DNA of 64,000 nt from CBFHND01 sp965657085 (GCA_965657085.1 CBFHND010000010.1:1-64000), one strand, 5' to 3'; counted from the first letter of the stretch, positions 15,637-24,716 are shown. Notes: generated by a model not told the origin, from the sequence alone. Translations and numbers: made by a program.

Positions 15637-16752
15637 GTGAACTGGTACGACTTTTCAACCGGTCTGTTTCTGGGCGGCGACGACAACACCGCCGTGCTGA
15701 TCAATGGCGACGTCGATGGCCCTATCGTGTCGGGCGGCGACAGCGTTGTCATCATGGCCATCACGCCAAATGGATATGTCTATGGTGACCCGGACGAACG
15801 CATTGGCCTCTTCGGCACCAACAGCCATCTGGTCCTGAACGGCGGTTACATTGGCCTCGATGTGGCGTTCGGCTCCGGCGACGACCTGATGGTCAACTTC
15901 GGCTATGTGGACGGAGACGTGTCGATGGGCGCGGGCAACGACATCTTCATCAACGATGAAATCTTGTTCGACGACTATTTCCTTTATGGAAACGTCTATG
16001 GTGACCTGATGATGGGATCGGGCGATGATATCGTTCTGAACTCCAACACGCTGGGCCGCGTTTTCCTGGGCGATGGCAACGATTTCTATTCCGCCATCAC
16101 GCCGCTCAGCGCCGAGGACAACTATGACCATCCGTTCTCGTCCTCCGGTGTGATCAAGGGCGGGCGGGGCAATGACACCGTCTATGGCGGGGCCAACGAT
16201 GATATCATCTTTGGTGGTGCAAACAGCGACGTATTGCGCGGCAACAATGGCGATGATGTCCTGAACGGCGGCAACGGCAAAGACCTTCTGCAAGGCGGCA
16301 ACGGTGACGACAACCTGACCGGCGGCAAGGGCAAGGACGTGCTCAAGGGCGGCAAGGGCGAAGACACGATGTTCGGCGGCAGCGGTCAGGACAAATTGAC
16401 CGGCGGGCGCGGTGACGACCGTATGAGCGGGGGATCAGGAGCGGATCAGTTCATCTTCTCCGGCGACAGCGGCCTCGACGTCATCGTTGACTTCACATCC
16501 GACGATCAGGTCCGCCTCGTGGGTGACAGAAACGCCCCGTTCCCAGTTCTTACGGATGCCGAGGTTCTGGCCTCCATGCAATATGAGGACGGCTATGCGT
16601 TCCTCGACCTGTCAGCCTTGTACAAGACTTACAGCCCGAGCCGCCTGCCCACCGAAAAGGACGGCGTTGGCATCATCTTCCTGGGTGTGGAAGAGGGCGA
16701 TCTGACTGGCGACAACTTCTATACCTACGGCGACACCCTGGTGATTGGCTGA
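15637..16752 (+). CDS. RTX-type calcium-binding repeat protein (probably 5'-interrupted)
   Basis: The uninterrupted part is 371 residues from a GTG at 15637. Residues about 170-275 carry a block of nonapeptide repeats (GGANDDIIF, GGANSDVLR, GNNGDDVLN, GGNGKDLLQ, GGKGKDVLK, GGSGQDKLT, GGRGDDRMS, GGSGADQFIF), which form a calcium-binding beta-roll in secreted RTX proteins. The segment before it has degenerate repeats (GSGDDLMVN, GAGNDIFIN, GSGDDIVLN). No type I secretion genes and no enzymatic domain are visible. The GTG has no ribosome site, and the real start is probably the ATG at 15523, after which an in-frame TAA interrupts the frame. It could be an extracellular matrix or adhesion protein, or a decaying gene. 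Confidence 0.8.
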   Translation: MNWYDFSTGLFLGGDDNTAVLINGDVDGPIVSGGDSVVIMAITPNGYVYGDPDERIGLFGTNSHLVLNGGYIGLDVAFGSGDDLMVNFGYVDGDVSMGAGNDIFINDEILFDDYFLYGNVYGDLMMGSGDDIVLNSNTLGRVFLGDGNDFYSAITPLSAEDNYDHPFSSSGVIKGGRGNDTVYGGANDDIIFGGANSDVLRGNNGDDVLNGGNGKDLLQGGNGDDNLTGGKGKDVLKGGKGEDTMFGGSGQDKLTGGRGDDRMSGGSGADQFIFSGDSGLDVIVDFTSDDQVRLVGDRNAPFPVLTDAEVLASMQYEDGYAFLDLSALYKTYSPSRLPTEKDGVGIIFLGVEEGDLTGDNFYTYGDTLVIG

Positions 16753-16767
16753 CGACACCCACGTGCA

Positions 16768-16790
16768 GGGCCGCGCACGCTGCGCGGCCC
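16768..16790. terminator. Bidirectional hairpin between convergent genes
   Basis: Perfect 10-base stem GGGCCGCGCA / TGCGCGGCCC with a 3-base CGC loop, between the RTX gene and the convergent acyl-CoA synthetase. The T-rich stretch after it is weak (GCATCTGTTT), but the position and symmetry suit both strands. Confidence 0.7.
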
Positions 16791-16803
16791 GCATCTGTTT
16801 CGG

Positions 16804-18294
16804 TCAGCCATTGCGTTGCGGGTTTGTCCCCTGGCTGGACTGCATCGCCCATGTCCGCAATTCCGTTTTCAGCACCTTGCCATAGTTGTTCTTGGGCAGC
16901 GCGTTCACCGTGATGTACGCTTTGGGCGCCTTGAAGCGGGCAATCGCATCGCGGCACAACTGATCCAGCGCGTCCTCGGGCGCATCACCCACGACAAAGG
17001 CCACCACCTCTTCGCCCCAGTCGGGGTGCGGACGCCCCACCACGGACACCTCGCGCACCTGCGCATGGCGCAACAGCACTTCTTCGACCTCGCGGGGATA
17101 GACGTTTGAGCCACCGGTGATGATCACATCCCTGGACCGGTCCATCAGCGTCAGATACCCATGCGCATCCAGCGCGCCGACGTCGCCCGTGTGCAGCCAC
17201 CCGCCCGCCAACGTGTCTGCCGTGGCCTCCGGGTTGCCCCAATAGCCAGCCATCACAGCGGCCCCGCGCACCAGCACTTCGCCGCTTTGGCCCGGTGCGT
17301 CCGCGCCGTCGATGCGCACCTCCACGCAGGATTGCGCACGCCCCACCGAAGCCAACCGTGCCATGTCATCACCCGCCACATCCGCGCGGGGCAAGGCGGT
17401 GATCGCCATGGGGCATTCGCCCTGCCCGTATATCTGAACAAAGATGTCACCAAAGGTGGCGCGAGCGGCCAGAATATCCTGCAGGTACATGGGTCCACCC
17501 GCATAGACCACCGTGCGCAGGCCCTCGCCATCACGTCCCGATGCCTGCGCATGGGCGGTCAGGCGGGTGACCATCGTGGGGGCGGCGAACATGTGCACCC
17601 GCGCGAAATGCGCGGCAAGGTCCAGCACCTCGGCCGGATCGAACCCACCCGAGGCGGGGCAGACATGGCGCGCGCCCATCTGCACATGCATCAGGTTGTA
17701 GATGCCTGCACCGTGGCTCAGCGGTGCGGCGTAAAGGGCGGTATCGGCCCCGGACACGTGATCAACTTCCGCATGATAGGCCAGCGCCATGGCCATCAGG
17801 TTGCCGTGGGTGATCATCACCCCCTTGGGCCGCCCGGTGGTGCCGGAGGTATAGAACAGCCACGCCAGATCGTCCGCGCGCCGGTGCACAACCTCGGCCA
17901 CCGGCGCGCCTTCCGGCACGGATCTCACAATCGGCACGGTGACTTCGGCACTTTCCAGCGTGTCCGCCTGCGCGCCCGTGGCAAAGACCATCGACGCCCC
18001 GCTGTCGCGCAGGATGTAGTCGACCTCGCGGCCATGCAGCTTTGCGTTGACGGGAACGACAACGGCACCCGCATACCAGATGCCATAAAACACAACGAGG
18101 TAATCGGGCACATTGGCCATGAAAATGGCGACACGATCACCAGGCAGCACGCCCTGCGCACCCAGCCACCCGGCAAGGCGGCGTGCCCGCGCATCGAACT
18201 GGCCGTAATCGGCCATCTGCTCCGTGCCCGCGAATAAAGCAGGCCGCGCGGGGTCTTTTGCCGACATCCGCGCCAGCCACAGGCCTAGGTTCAT
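16804..18294 (-). CDS. AMP-forming acyl-CoA synthetase
   Basis: A 496-residue adenylate-forming ligase that activates a carboxylic acid to its CoA thioester through an acyl-AMP. The ATP-binding motif YTSGTTGRPKGVMITHGNL is present, and the A5/A7/A8 motifs are seen as IYGQGECPMA, WLHTGDVGALDAHGYL and DRSRDVIITGGSNVYP. The catalytic Lys is in LPKNNYGKVLKTEL. I chose the ATG at 18294, just after a strong ribosome site (AAGGAGGACC). The substrate is not clear; medium-chain, malonate and aryl acids are all possible. It is divergent from accB. It lies beside the accBC pair but there is no sign that it belongs to that pathway. Confidence 0.85.
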   Translation of the reverse strand: MNLGLWLARMSAKDPARPALFAGTEQMADYGQFDARARRLAGWLGAQGVLPGDRVAIFMANVPDYLVVFYGIWYAGAVVVPVNAKLHGREVDYILRDSGASMVFATGAQADTLESAEVTVPIVRSVPEGAPVAEVVHRRADDLAWLFYTSGTTGRPKGVMITHGNLMAMALAYHAEVDHVSGADTALYAAPLSHGAGIYNLMHVQMGARHVCPASGGFDPAEVLDLAAHFARVHMFAAPTMVTRLTAHAQASGRDGEGLRTVVYAGGPMYLQDILAARATFGDIFVQIYGQGECPMAITALPRADVAGDDMARLASVGRAQSCVEVRIDGADAPGQSGEVLVRGAAVMAGYWGNPEATADTLAGGWLHTGDVGALDAHGYLTLMDRSRDVIITGGSNVYPREVEEVLLRHAQVREVSVVGRPHPDWGEEVVAFVVGDAPEDALDQLCRDAIARFKAPKAYITVNALPKNNYGKVLKTELRTWAMQSSQGTNPQRNG

Positions 18295-18470
18295 TCGGGG
18301 TCCTCCTTGTTCAGGTTCCACTATGGCCCGGTCCCGCGCCCGCTTCAATTGCCTGACCTTTGGTCAAAGCCACGCTTTCCTTAGGCGCGCCCTTGGCCTA
18401 TAAGCGGCCCTCAGAACACCTAAAAATCCGGGGGGCGAACCCTCAGGGCGAGATGTCGAGGACGACAAGA

Positions 18471-18968
18471 ATGACAAAGAACACCCGTGACGCCGATGTG
18501 GCATTCATTCAGGCTCTGGCCGAGTTGTTGCGCGAAAACGATCTGACTGAACTTCAAGTCAAACGTGATTACGCCGAGGACGACAGCCTGAACGTGCGTG
18601 TGACCCGCGCGCATCCTCCAGTGGCCGCCGTTGCCGCCCATATGGCCCCGGCCCCCGTGGCCGCCACGGCAGCAGCCCCTGCCGCCGCAGCACCCGCGCC
18701 CGCAGCAGACGCCGCCGAAGACCCCGCCAGCCACCCAGGTGCGGTTACATCGCCCATGGTCGGCACCGTCTACATGCAGGCCGAACCCGGCGCGCCTGCC
18801 TTCATCAGCGTTGGCGCACAGGTGTCCGAAGGCGACACGCTGTTGATCGTCGAGGCGATGAAAACAATGAACCACATTCCGGCCCCCCGTTCCGGCACCG
18901 TGAAACGCATCCTGGTGGACGACGGTGCGGCGGTCGAATTCGGCGCGCCGCTGGTGATCCTCGAATAA
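18471..18968 (+). CDS. accB: Biotin carboxyl carrier protein of acetyl-CoA carboxylase
   Basis: A 165-residue carrier protein of the acetyl-CoA carboxylase that makes malonyl-CoA for fatty acid synthesis. Residues about 1-50 contain the N-terminal AccB helix (FIQALAELLRENDLTELQV). An Ala/Pro-rich linker covers about 50-85. The biotinyl domain ends in VEAMKTMNHIPAPRSGTV, with the biotinylated Lys at residue 131. The start is placed at the ATG at 18471 (MTKNTRDADV), which is the usual AccB opening. accC follows after ten bases, the normal two-gene operon. Confidence 0.95.
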   Translation: MTKNTRDADVAFIQALAELLRENDLTELQVKRDYAEDDSLNVRVTRAHPPVAAVAAHMAPAPVAATAAAPAAAAPAPAADAAEDPASHPGAVTSPMVGTVYMQAEPGAPAFISVGAQVSEGDTLLIVEAMKTMNHIPAPRSGTVKRILVDDGAAVEFGAPLVILE

Positions 18969-18978
18969 GGGCGCGGGC

Positions 18979-20331
18979 ATGTTCAACAAAATCCTGATTG
19001 CCAACCGCGGAGAGATCGCCCTGCGCGTCATCCGCGCCGCCCGCGAGATGGGCATCGGCAGTGTCGCGGTCCATTCGACCGCAGACAGTGACGCCATGCA
19101 TGTGCGCATGGCCGACGAATCCGTCTGCATCGGCCCGCCGTCATCGACGCAAAGCTACCTGTCGATCCCCGCGATCATTTCCGCCTGCGAAATCACCGGG
19201 GCCGAAGCGATCCACCCCGGTTATGGCTTTCTGTCGGAAAACGCGCAGTTCGTTCAGATCATCGAAGATCACGGCCTGACCTTTATCGGCCCCACCGCCG
19301 AACACATCCGCATCATGGGGGACAAGATCACTGCCAAGGACACCATGAAGGAACTGGGTGTGCCCTGTGTGCCCGGATCGGATGGTGGCGTGGCAACGCT
19401 GGACGAGGCGCAGAAGCTGGGCGAAGAGATCGGGTATCCGGTCATCATCAAGGCCACGGCGGGCGGCGGCGGCAAGGGCATGAAAGTCGCCGAAACCGCC
19501 AAGGACATGGAAAGCGCCTTCATGACCGCGCGGGCCGAAGGCAAGGCCAACTTCGGCAACGATGAAGTCTATATCGAAAAATACCTGACCACGCCCCGGC
19601 ACATCGAAATCCAGGTCTTTGGCGATGGCAAGGGCCGCGCCGTGCACCTGGGCGAACGCGATTGTTCCCTGCAACGCCGCCACCAGAAGGTGTTCGAAGA
19701 GGCCCCCGGCCCCTCGATCACCCCCGAGGAACGCGCGCGCATCGGCAAGGTCTGTGCGGACGCCATGGCCAACATCAACTACATCGGCGCGGGCACCATC
19801 GAGTTCCTCTACGAGAACGGCGAATTCTATTTCATCGAGATGAACACCCGCCTGCAGGTGGAACACCCGGTGACCGAAGCCATCTTTGGCGTCGATCTTG
19901 TGCGCGAACAGATCCGGGTGGCGGAAGGGCTGCCCATGTCTTTCACCCAAGAAGACCTGACCATCAATGGTCATGCAATCGAAGTGCGCATCAACGCCGA
20001 AAAGCTGCCCAATTTTGCGCCCTGCCCCGGCCGGATCACGCAATACCACGCGCCGGGCGGCCTTGGCGTGCGCATGGACAGCGCGCTTTATGATGGCTAT
20101 TCGATCCCGCCCTATTACGACAGCCTGATCGGCAAGCTGATCGTGCATGGCCGCGACCGGACCGAGGCGCTGGCCCGCCTGAACCGCGCGCTTGGCGAAT
20201 TGATCGTGGACGGGGTGGACACCACCGTGCCGCTGTTCAACGCGCTGTTGCAGGAGGCGGACATTCACACCGGCAACTACAACATTCACTGGCTGGAACA
20301 CTGGCTGGAGACCAATCTGCAAGGCGATTGA
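18979..20331 (+). CDS. accC: Biotin carboxylase subunit of acetyl-CoA carboxylase
   Basis: A 450-residue ATP-grasp enzyme that carboxylates the biotin on AccB using bicarbonate and ATP. It opens MFNKILIANRGEIALRVIRA. The glycine-rich ATP loop is KATAGGGGKGMKV. Active-site residues are visible in FIEMNTRLQVEHPVTE (the catalytic Glu/Arg pair) and in the biotin-binding RDCSLQRRHQKVFEEAP. The length is typical. Its stop overlaps the aat start by one base. Confidence 0.97.
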   Translation: MFNKILIANRGEIALRVIRAAREMGIGSVAVHSTADSDAMHVRMADESVCIGPPSSTQSYLSIPAIISACEITGAEAIHPGYGFLSENAQFVQIIEDHGLTFIGPTAEHIRIMGDKITAKDTMKELGVPCVPGSDGGVATLDEAQKLGEEIGYPVIIKATAGGGGKGMKVAETAKDMESAFMTARAEGKANFGNDEVYIEKYLTTPRHIEIQVFGDGKGRAVHLGERDCSLQRRHQKVFEEAPGPSITPEERARIGKVCADAMANINYIGAGTIEFLYENGEFYFIEMNTRLQVEHPVTEAIFGVDLVREQIRVAEGLPMSFTQEDLTINGHAIEVRINAEKLPNFAPCPGRITQYHAPGGLGVRMDSALYDGYSIPPYYDSLIGKLIVHGRDRTEALARLNRALGELIVDGVDTTVPLFNALLQEADIHTGNYNIHWLEHWLETNLQGD

Positions 20332-20963
20332 TGGGGCTGAGCGCAGACACGCTGCTGCACGGCTATTCCATCGGGATCTTTCCGATGGCCGAACACCGCG
20401 ACGACCCGGAGGTATTCTGGGTCGATCCGCGCCGCAGGGGCATCCTGCCGCTGGATGGGTTTCACATGTCGCGCAGCCTTGTGCGCCACATGCGGCGCTG
20501 CGGCTGGACAATCACCGTCAACACGGATTTCGAAGCGGTGGTCGATGGCTGTGCTGACCGGCACGATACATGGATCAACGCGCAAATTCGTCACAACTAC
20601 AACACCTTGCACGCACGCGGCTTTGCGCATTCCCTGGAGGTGCGCGAAGATGGTGCGCTGATCGGTGGGGTGTATGGCGTGACGTTGGGCGGTGCGTTCT
20701 TTGGTGAAAGCATGTTCAGCCGACGCACCAATGCATCAAAGGTGGCACTGGCAGCCTGTGTGGATCGATTGCGGCAGGCGGGGTTCACCCTGTTCGACAC
20801 GCAGTTCCTGACCGAACACCTTGCCAGTCTTGGCGGTATCGAGATCACGCGGGGCGAATATCACAAACGTCTGGACGCAGCACTGGAGATCGATGCGGAT
20901 TTCACCGCCCTGCCCGTGGCCTCGCTTCAGGACGTGGTGCAGCGCATGACCCAGACGTCATAG
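20331..20963 (+). CDS. aat: Leucyl/phenylalanyl-tRNA-protein transferase
   Basis: A 210-residue cytoplasmic enzyme that adds Leu or Phe to proteins with N-terminal Arg or Lys, marking them for ClpS-ClpAP degradation. Family blocks GYSIGIFPMAE, VFWVDPRRRGILPLDGFHMS, TWINAQIRHNYNTLHARGFAHSLE and GGVYGVTLGGAFFGESMF are all seen. The ATG at 20331 overlaps the accC stop (TGATG), so it is coupled to accBC. Its end overlaps the convergent DUF2155 gene by 37 bases. Confidence 0.95.
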   Translation: MGLSADTLLHGYSIGIFPMAEHRDDPEVFWVDPRRRGILPLDGFHMSRSLVRHMRRCGWTITVNTDFEAVVDGCADRHDTWINAQIRHNYNTLHARGFAHSLEVREDGALIGGVYGVTLGGAFFGESMFSRRTNASKVALAACVDRLRQAGFTLFDTQFLTEHLASLGGIEITRGEYHKRLDAALEIDADFTALPVASLQDVVQRMTQTS

Positions 20964-21286
20964 CGCGGATGGTCCATCGCGCTGAGCGCGGGGGCAGAGG
21001 CGATCATCCACCCGCTGAAGGCCACCTTGGCGCGGTCCTTTTCGCTGATCTCCAAGGCTGCATAGGCATTGCCGGACGGATTGCCCGCGGGATAGCGGCA
21101 TTCGCGCAACATGATGGTCAAGCGGCCGAATGACCCGCTGCGGCCTGCTGCGAGTTGCATGTCGACGGCCTGACCGCTGACCTTGTCCAATACCCGCAGC
21201 ACTGCGCCGGGGCCTGTGCTGGTCTGCTGCGCGGCAAGCGGGGCCGCAAAGACCAGTCCAAGCACAAGGGCAAGAGCGCGTATCAC
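20927..21286 (-). CDS. DUF2155-family periplasmic protein
   Basis: A 119-residue protein with a signal peptide (residues 1-19, MIRALALVLGLVFAAPLAAQ). The body has the family pattern GAVLRVLDKVSGQAVDMQLA, then IMLRECRYPAGNPSGNAYA, then SGWMIASAPALSAMDHPRYDVWVMRC. DUF2155 proteins are widespread in alphaproteobacteria and usually lie beside the NDUFA12-like and aat genes, as here. The role is unknown. The start overlaps the mlaD-like stop by four bases, so they are one operon. Confidence 0.88.
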   Translation of the reverse strand: MIRALALVLGLVFAAPLAAQQTSTGPGAVLRVLDKVSGQAVDMQLAAGRSGSFGRLTIMLRECRYPAGNPSGNAYAALEISEKDRAKVAFSGWMIASAPALSAMDHPRYDVWVMRCTTS

Positions 21287-21741
21287 TCGCTGGTCTCCTC
21301 GCCACCACCGGACACGAATTTCAGCAACAGGGACACAAGGCTGACCGCGCCTTGGGTGTCGGGGATTTCATCACCGGGTTCGAAATAGAAGGGTGACCCG
21401 CCCGGCATGATTTCCACGAAATTGCCGCCCAACAGACCTTCGGAGCTGATGATGATCGCACTGTCGTCAGGGATTTCGATGCCGCGTGCCAAGGCCACCG
21501 TGGTGTCGGCGCGGTAGGTCTCGGGGTTCAGATCAACATCGGTGACCGTCCCCACCTTGACGCCCGCAAGGCGCACATCGGTACCCACGTTCACACCTTC
21601 AAGGCTCCGGAAACTTGCAGTCAGCGCATAGCTGTCGCCGGCCCGGCTGAGCCCTGCGACCTGCCCCGCGTAGATGGCAAAGGCAACGGCAGCGGCCAGA
21701 ACCGCGCCGCCCACGATAACTTCTGTGGTGTTTTCCGACAT
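21283..21741 (-). CDS. mlaD: MlaD-family outer-membrane lipid asymmetry protein
   Basis: A 152-residue protein with one N-terminal membrane anchor (residues about 7-27, VIVGGAVLAAAVAFAIYAG) and an MCE domain: GSYALTASFRSLEGVNVGTDVRLAGVKVG-type core, then ISSEGLLGGNFVEIMPGG. MlaD is the periplasmic lipid-carrying part of the MlaFEDB importer that returns phospholipids from the outer membrane. I place the start at the ATG at 21741 (MSENTTEVIV). The other mla genes are not in this window. It is coupled with DUF2155 downstream. Confidence 0.9.
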   Translation of the reverse strand: MSENTTEVIVGGAVLAAAVAFAIYAGQVAGLSRAGDSYALTASFRSLEGVNVGTDVRLAGVKVGTVTDVDLNPETYRADTTVALARGIEIPDDSAIIISSEGLLGGNFVEIMPGGSPFYFEPGDEIPDTQGAVSLVSLLLKFVSGGGEETSE

Positions 21742-21766
21742 CTGCTGCGCGCCCCCGCGTCCGGCC

Positions 21767-22150
21767 CTATTCCGGGCTCCAGGCTTCGTAATCGCTGCGG
21801 TCCGCAGGATCTGCGCGGCGGATGGACCCCGCGGGCGCATAGGCCATGGCCGTGCCCGTCAGGTTTTCCTGATGGGGTTGTTCCCATGGTTTGTGCACCA
21901 GAGGGCGGTCGGTGGGTGGCTCGTCCCAAGTGCGGTGCAGCCAGCCGTGCCATTCGGGGTCAATGCGGCTTGCCTCGACCTCGCCGTTGAAGATCACCCA
22001 GCGGCGGCTGTCGTCGGCGTTGCGGTAAAAGAGGTTGCCCTGGGCGTCTTCGCCCACTTTCTGACCCTTGCGCCAGGTGAAAAGCTGTGTGTTCACCGTT
22101 TGGCCGTCCCACCAGGTCAAAGCCCGTTTCACCGTGTTCAGAATGCCCAT
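21767..22150 (-). CDS. NDUFA12-like accessory subunit of NADH:quinone oxidoreductase
   Basis: A 127-residue protein of the B17.2/NDUFA12 family. It begins MGILNTVKRALTWWDGQTVN and carries the family motif RRWVIFNGEVEASRIDPEWHGWLH, followed by the acidic/aromatic end. In alphaproteobacteria and mitochondria this subunit sits on the peripheral arm of complex I. It lies 26 bases upstream of mlaD, so it is probably co-transcribed with mlaD and DUF2155, a conserved alphaproteobacterial arrangement. Confidence 0.93.
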   Translation of the reverse strand: MGILNTVKRALTWWDGQTVNTQLFTWRKGQKVGEDAQGNLFYRNADDSRRWVIFNGEVEASRIDPEWHGWLHRTWDEPPTDRPLVHKPWEQPHQENLTGTAMAYAPAGSIRRADPADRSDYEAWSPE

Positions 22151-22210
22151 CTCTCGCCTCCGGATGTTTGAATTGTCTATGCCGTATCTCGCCCGAAACG
22201 TCCAGTGGCG

Positions 22211-22573
22211 TCAGCGGTGCGGCGCCAGTGCGGTCACTTCGATCTCGATCAGGTACTTCGGGTCAATCAGCCCGCATTCGATCATCGTGGCCGCGGGCGG
22301 GTTGTCCCCGAAGGTGTCCGACAGGATGGGCCAGCAGGCTTCGAAATCGGCGGCGTTGGGCAGCATGTAGGTCACACGGACCGCATCGGCAAAGCTGACG
22401 CCTGCCTCTTTCAGCGCCTCCCCGATGATGCGCAGGGCATCGGCGCACTGTGCCTCGACCGTGTCGCCCTGCCCCACGGTGCCGGCCACGTGCACGAAAC
22501 CGCCCGCGACCACGGCACGGCAATAGCCGATCTTGGCCTCGAATGCGCCTCCGGATGAAATGCGTTTGATCAT
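22211..22573 (-). CDS. RidA-family protein
   Basis: A 120-residue member of the RidA/YjgF/UK114 family, trimeric proteins that hydrolyse reactive enamine/imine intermediates. Seen are VVAGGFVHVAGTVG, DAVRVTYMLPNAADF and PAATMIECGLIDPKYLIEIEV. The Arg normally used for substrate binding is replaced in the final block (IEC rather than VRV), so it may belong to an Rid subfamily without classical deaminase activity. The ATG at 22573 is preferred over the longer reading from 22654. It is about 100 bases downstream of clpX on the same strand, and any functional link is unclear. Confidence 0.85.
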   Translation of the reverse strand: MIKRISSGGAFEAKIGYCRAVVAGGFVHVAGTVGQGDTVEAQCADALRIIGEALKEAGVSFADAVRVTYMLPNAADFEACWPILSDTFGDNPPAATMIECGLIDPKYLIEIEVTALAPHR

Positions 22574-22670
22574 GGGCTCAGGTCCTGCGCTACGCCCGTC
22601 TCGGGCCAAAAGAAAACCGCGCATGCCAAGGCGGCGCACGCGGTCTATTTTCAATCGAACAGGCGCATCA

Positions 22671-23933
22671 TCAGGCCGATGCGTCCGCCTTTTCCGCCTC
22701 CGCGTGAATCATCAGCGGTGCAGCGTCCGAGGTCACGGCCTCTTCGTTCACGACCACTTCTGTCACACTGTCCAGACCCGGAAGCTCGAACATGGTGTCG
22801 AGCAGGATATCTTCGAGGATCGACCGCAGGCCGCGCGCGCCGGTCTTGCGCTCGATCGCCCGCTTGGCAATTGCGCTCAGCGCGTCGTCGGTGAAGGTCA
22901 GATCCGTGTCTTCCAGCTCGAAGAGGCGCTGGTATTGCTTGACCAGTGCGTTCTTGGGCTGGGTCAGGATAGTGACAAGCGCGTCCTCGTCGAGGTCTTC
23001 AAGCGTGGCCAGAACCGGCAAGCGGCCGACAAATTCCGGGATCAGCCCGAATTTCAGCAGGTCCTCGGGCTCGAGATCGGTAAAGATTTCGCCCACACCG
23101 CGTTCGTCGTTGTCGCGCACATCGGCACCAAAGCCCATGGCCGACCCCTTGCCGCGTGCGGCGATGATCTTGTCCAGACCCGCAAAGGCCCCACCACAGA
23201 TGAACAGGATGTTCGTGGTGTCCACCTGCAGGAATTCCTGCTGCGGATGCTTGCGCCCGCCCTGCGGCGGTACGGAGGCCACGGTGCCTTCCATCAATTT
23301 CAGCAGCGCCTGTTGCACGCCCTCGCCCGACACGTCGCGGGTGATCGAGGGGTTCTCGGACTTGCGGGTAATCTTGTCGACCTCATCGATATAGACGATG
23401 CCGCGCTGTGCGCGCTCGACGTTGTATTCCGACGACTGCAACAGCTTGAGAATGATGTTTTCCACGTCCTCGCCCACGTAACCGGCTTCGGTCAGCGTTG
23501 TGGCGTCGGCCATGGTGAAGGGCACGTCGAGGATGCGCGCCAACGTCTGGGCCAGCAACGTCTTGCCGCAGCCGGTGGGCCCGATCAGCAGGATGTTGGA
23601 TTTGGCCAGTTCGATGTCGCCGCCCTTCTGGGCGTGGTTGAGCCGCTTGTAGTGGTTGTGCACCGCCACCGACAACACGCGCTTGGCCATGGCCTGGCCG
23701 ATCACATAGTCATCCAGCACCTCGCAGATGTCCTTGGGCGTTGGCACACCGTCGGTCGCCTTGAGGCCCGATGCCTTGGTCTCTTCGCGGATGATATCCA
23801 TGCACAGTTCGACGCATTCATCGCAGATGAAGACCGTCGGCCCTGCGATCAGCTTGCGCACCTCGTGCTGGCTCTTGCCACAAAAGCTGCAATAGAGGGT
23901 GTTCTTGCTGTCGCCGCCAGAGTTGCTTGCCAT
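22671..23933 (-). CDS. clpX: ATP-dependent Clp protease ATP-binding subunit
   Basis: A 420-residue AAA+ unfoldase that feeds substrates to ClpP. The N-terminal zinc-binding domain has Cys15, Cys18, Cys37 and Cys40. Walker A is GPTGCGKT and Walker B IVYIDEVDKI, followed by the sensor and pore regions. Pore loop GYVG, the IGF loop (LIPEFVGRL nearby) and arginine-finger block are present. I chose the ATG at 23933 after GAAAGGGTGGAC; a longer frame reaches 23996 but lacks family similarity. clpP lies 150 bases upstream on the same strand. Confidence 0.97.
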   Translation of the reverse strand: MASNSGGDSKNTLYCSFCGKSQHEVRKLIAGPTVFICDECVELCMDIIREETKASGLKATDGVPTPKDICEVLDDYVIGQAMAKRVLSVAVHNHYKRLNHAQKGGDIELAKSNILLIGPTGCGKTLLAQTLARILDVPFTMADATTLTEAGYVGEDVENIILKLLQSSEYNVERAQRGIVYIDEVDKITRKSENPSITRDVSGEGVQQALLKLMEGTVASVPPQGGRKHPQQEFLQVDTTNILFICGGAFAGLDKIIAARGKGSAMGFGADVRDNDERGVGEIFTDLEPEDLLKFGLIPEFVGRLPVLATLEDLDEDALVTILTQPKNALVKQYQRLFELEDTDLTFTDDALSAIAKRAIERKTGARGLRSILEDILLDTMFELPGLDSVTEVVVNEEAVTSDAAPLMIHAEAEKADASA

Positions 23934-24083
23934 GTCCACCCTTTCAGGTTTTCGCGTTTCCTGCCGCACGTCGGGCGCGGCCTGTGATGCGCCCAAATGG
24001 CGCTTCGATCATTGCTTCGGGCCAGCTTAGGCCAGCCCAAAGCGGTCCACAATGTCAAAATGCGGGCTGGTTACCCGTCATCT

Positions 24084-24716
24084 TCAGCTTTCTTCGTCGT
24101 CGCCCTTGGCGCGGTTTTCCACGATCTCGTCGATCAGGCCCCAGTCCTTGGCTTCTTCGGGGGACATGAAATTGTCCCGTTCAAGGGCGGCTTCGACATT
24201 CTCGAGCGTCTGACCGGTGTGACGCACGTAAATCTCGTTCAGGCGCGTCTTGAGCTTTTGGGTCTCTTGCGCATGGATCATGATGTCGGTTGCCTGACCC
24301 TGGTAGCCACCCGAGGGCTGGTGCACCATCACCCGGCTGTTGGGCAGCGAAAAGCGCATGCCCGCCTCGCCTGCGGTCAGCAGCAAGGAGCCCATCGACG
24401 CCGCCTGCCCGATGACCAGCGTGCTGACCTTGGGTTTGATGTATTGCATGGTGTCATAGATCGACAGACCGGACGTCACAACGCCGCCGGGGCTGTTGAT
24501 ATACATGCTGATTTCCTTGGAGGGGTTGTCCGCCTCGAGGTGCAACAGCTGCGCCACGATCAGCGACGACATGCCGTCATGTACCGGGCCGCTGAGGAAA
24601 ATGATGCGCTCTTTCAACAGGCGCGAAAAGATGTCGTAGGCGCGTTCGCCACGGCTTGTCTGTTCCACCACCATGGGGACCAGCGTATTCATGTATGTGT
24701 CAATGGGATCGTGCAT
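24084..24716 (-). CDS. clpP: ATP-dependent Clp protease proteolytic subunit
   Basis: A 210-residue serine peptidase forming the tetradecameric ClpP barrel. The catalytic triad is Ser107 (QAASMGS), His132 (VMVHQPSGG) and Asp181 (ERDNFMS). It begins MHDPIDTYMNTLVPMVVEQT, the usual alphaproteobacterial start, so I prefer the ATG at 24716 over the upstream in-frame ATG at 24731. The ribosome site GCAGGA precedes it. clpX is downstream on the same strand. A heat-shock-type promoter sequence is visible upstream. Confidence 0.97.
   Translation of the reverse strand: MHDPIDTYMNTLVPMVVEQTSRGERAYDIFSRLLKERIIFLSGPVHDGMSSLIVAQLLHLEADNPSKEISMYINSPGGVVTSGLSIYDTMQYIKPKVSTLVIGQAASMGSLLLTAGEAGMRFSLPNSRVMVHQPSGGYQGQATDIMIHAQETQKLKTRLNEIYVRHTGQTLENVEAALERDNFMSPEEAKDWGLIDEIVENRAKGDDEES

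Noticed and set aside
16182..16367. Short repeated tract considered as a DNA repeat or CRISPR-like array
   Set aside because: The periodicity comes from RTX nonapeptide codons; there are no uniform repeats separated by unique spacers.
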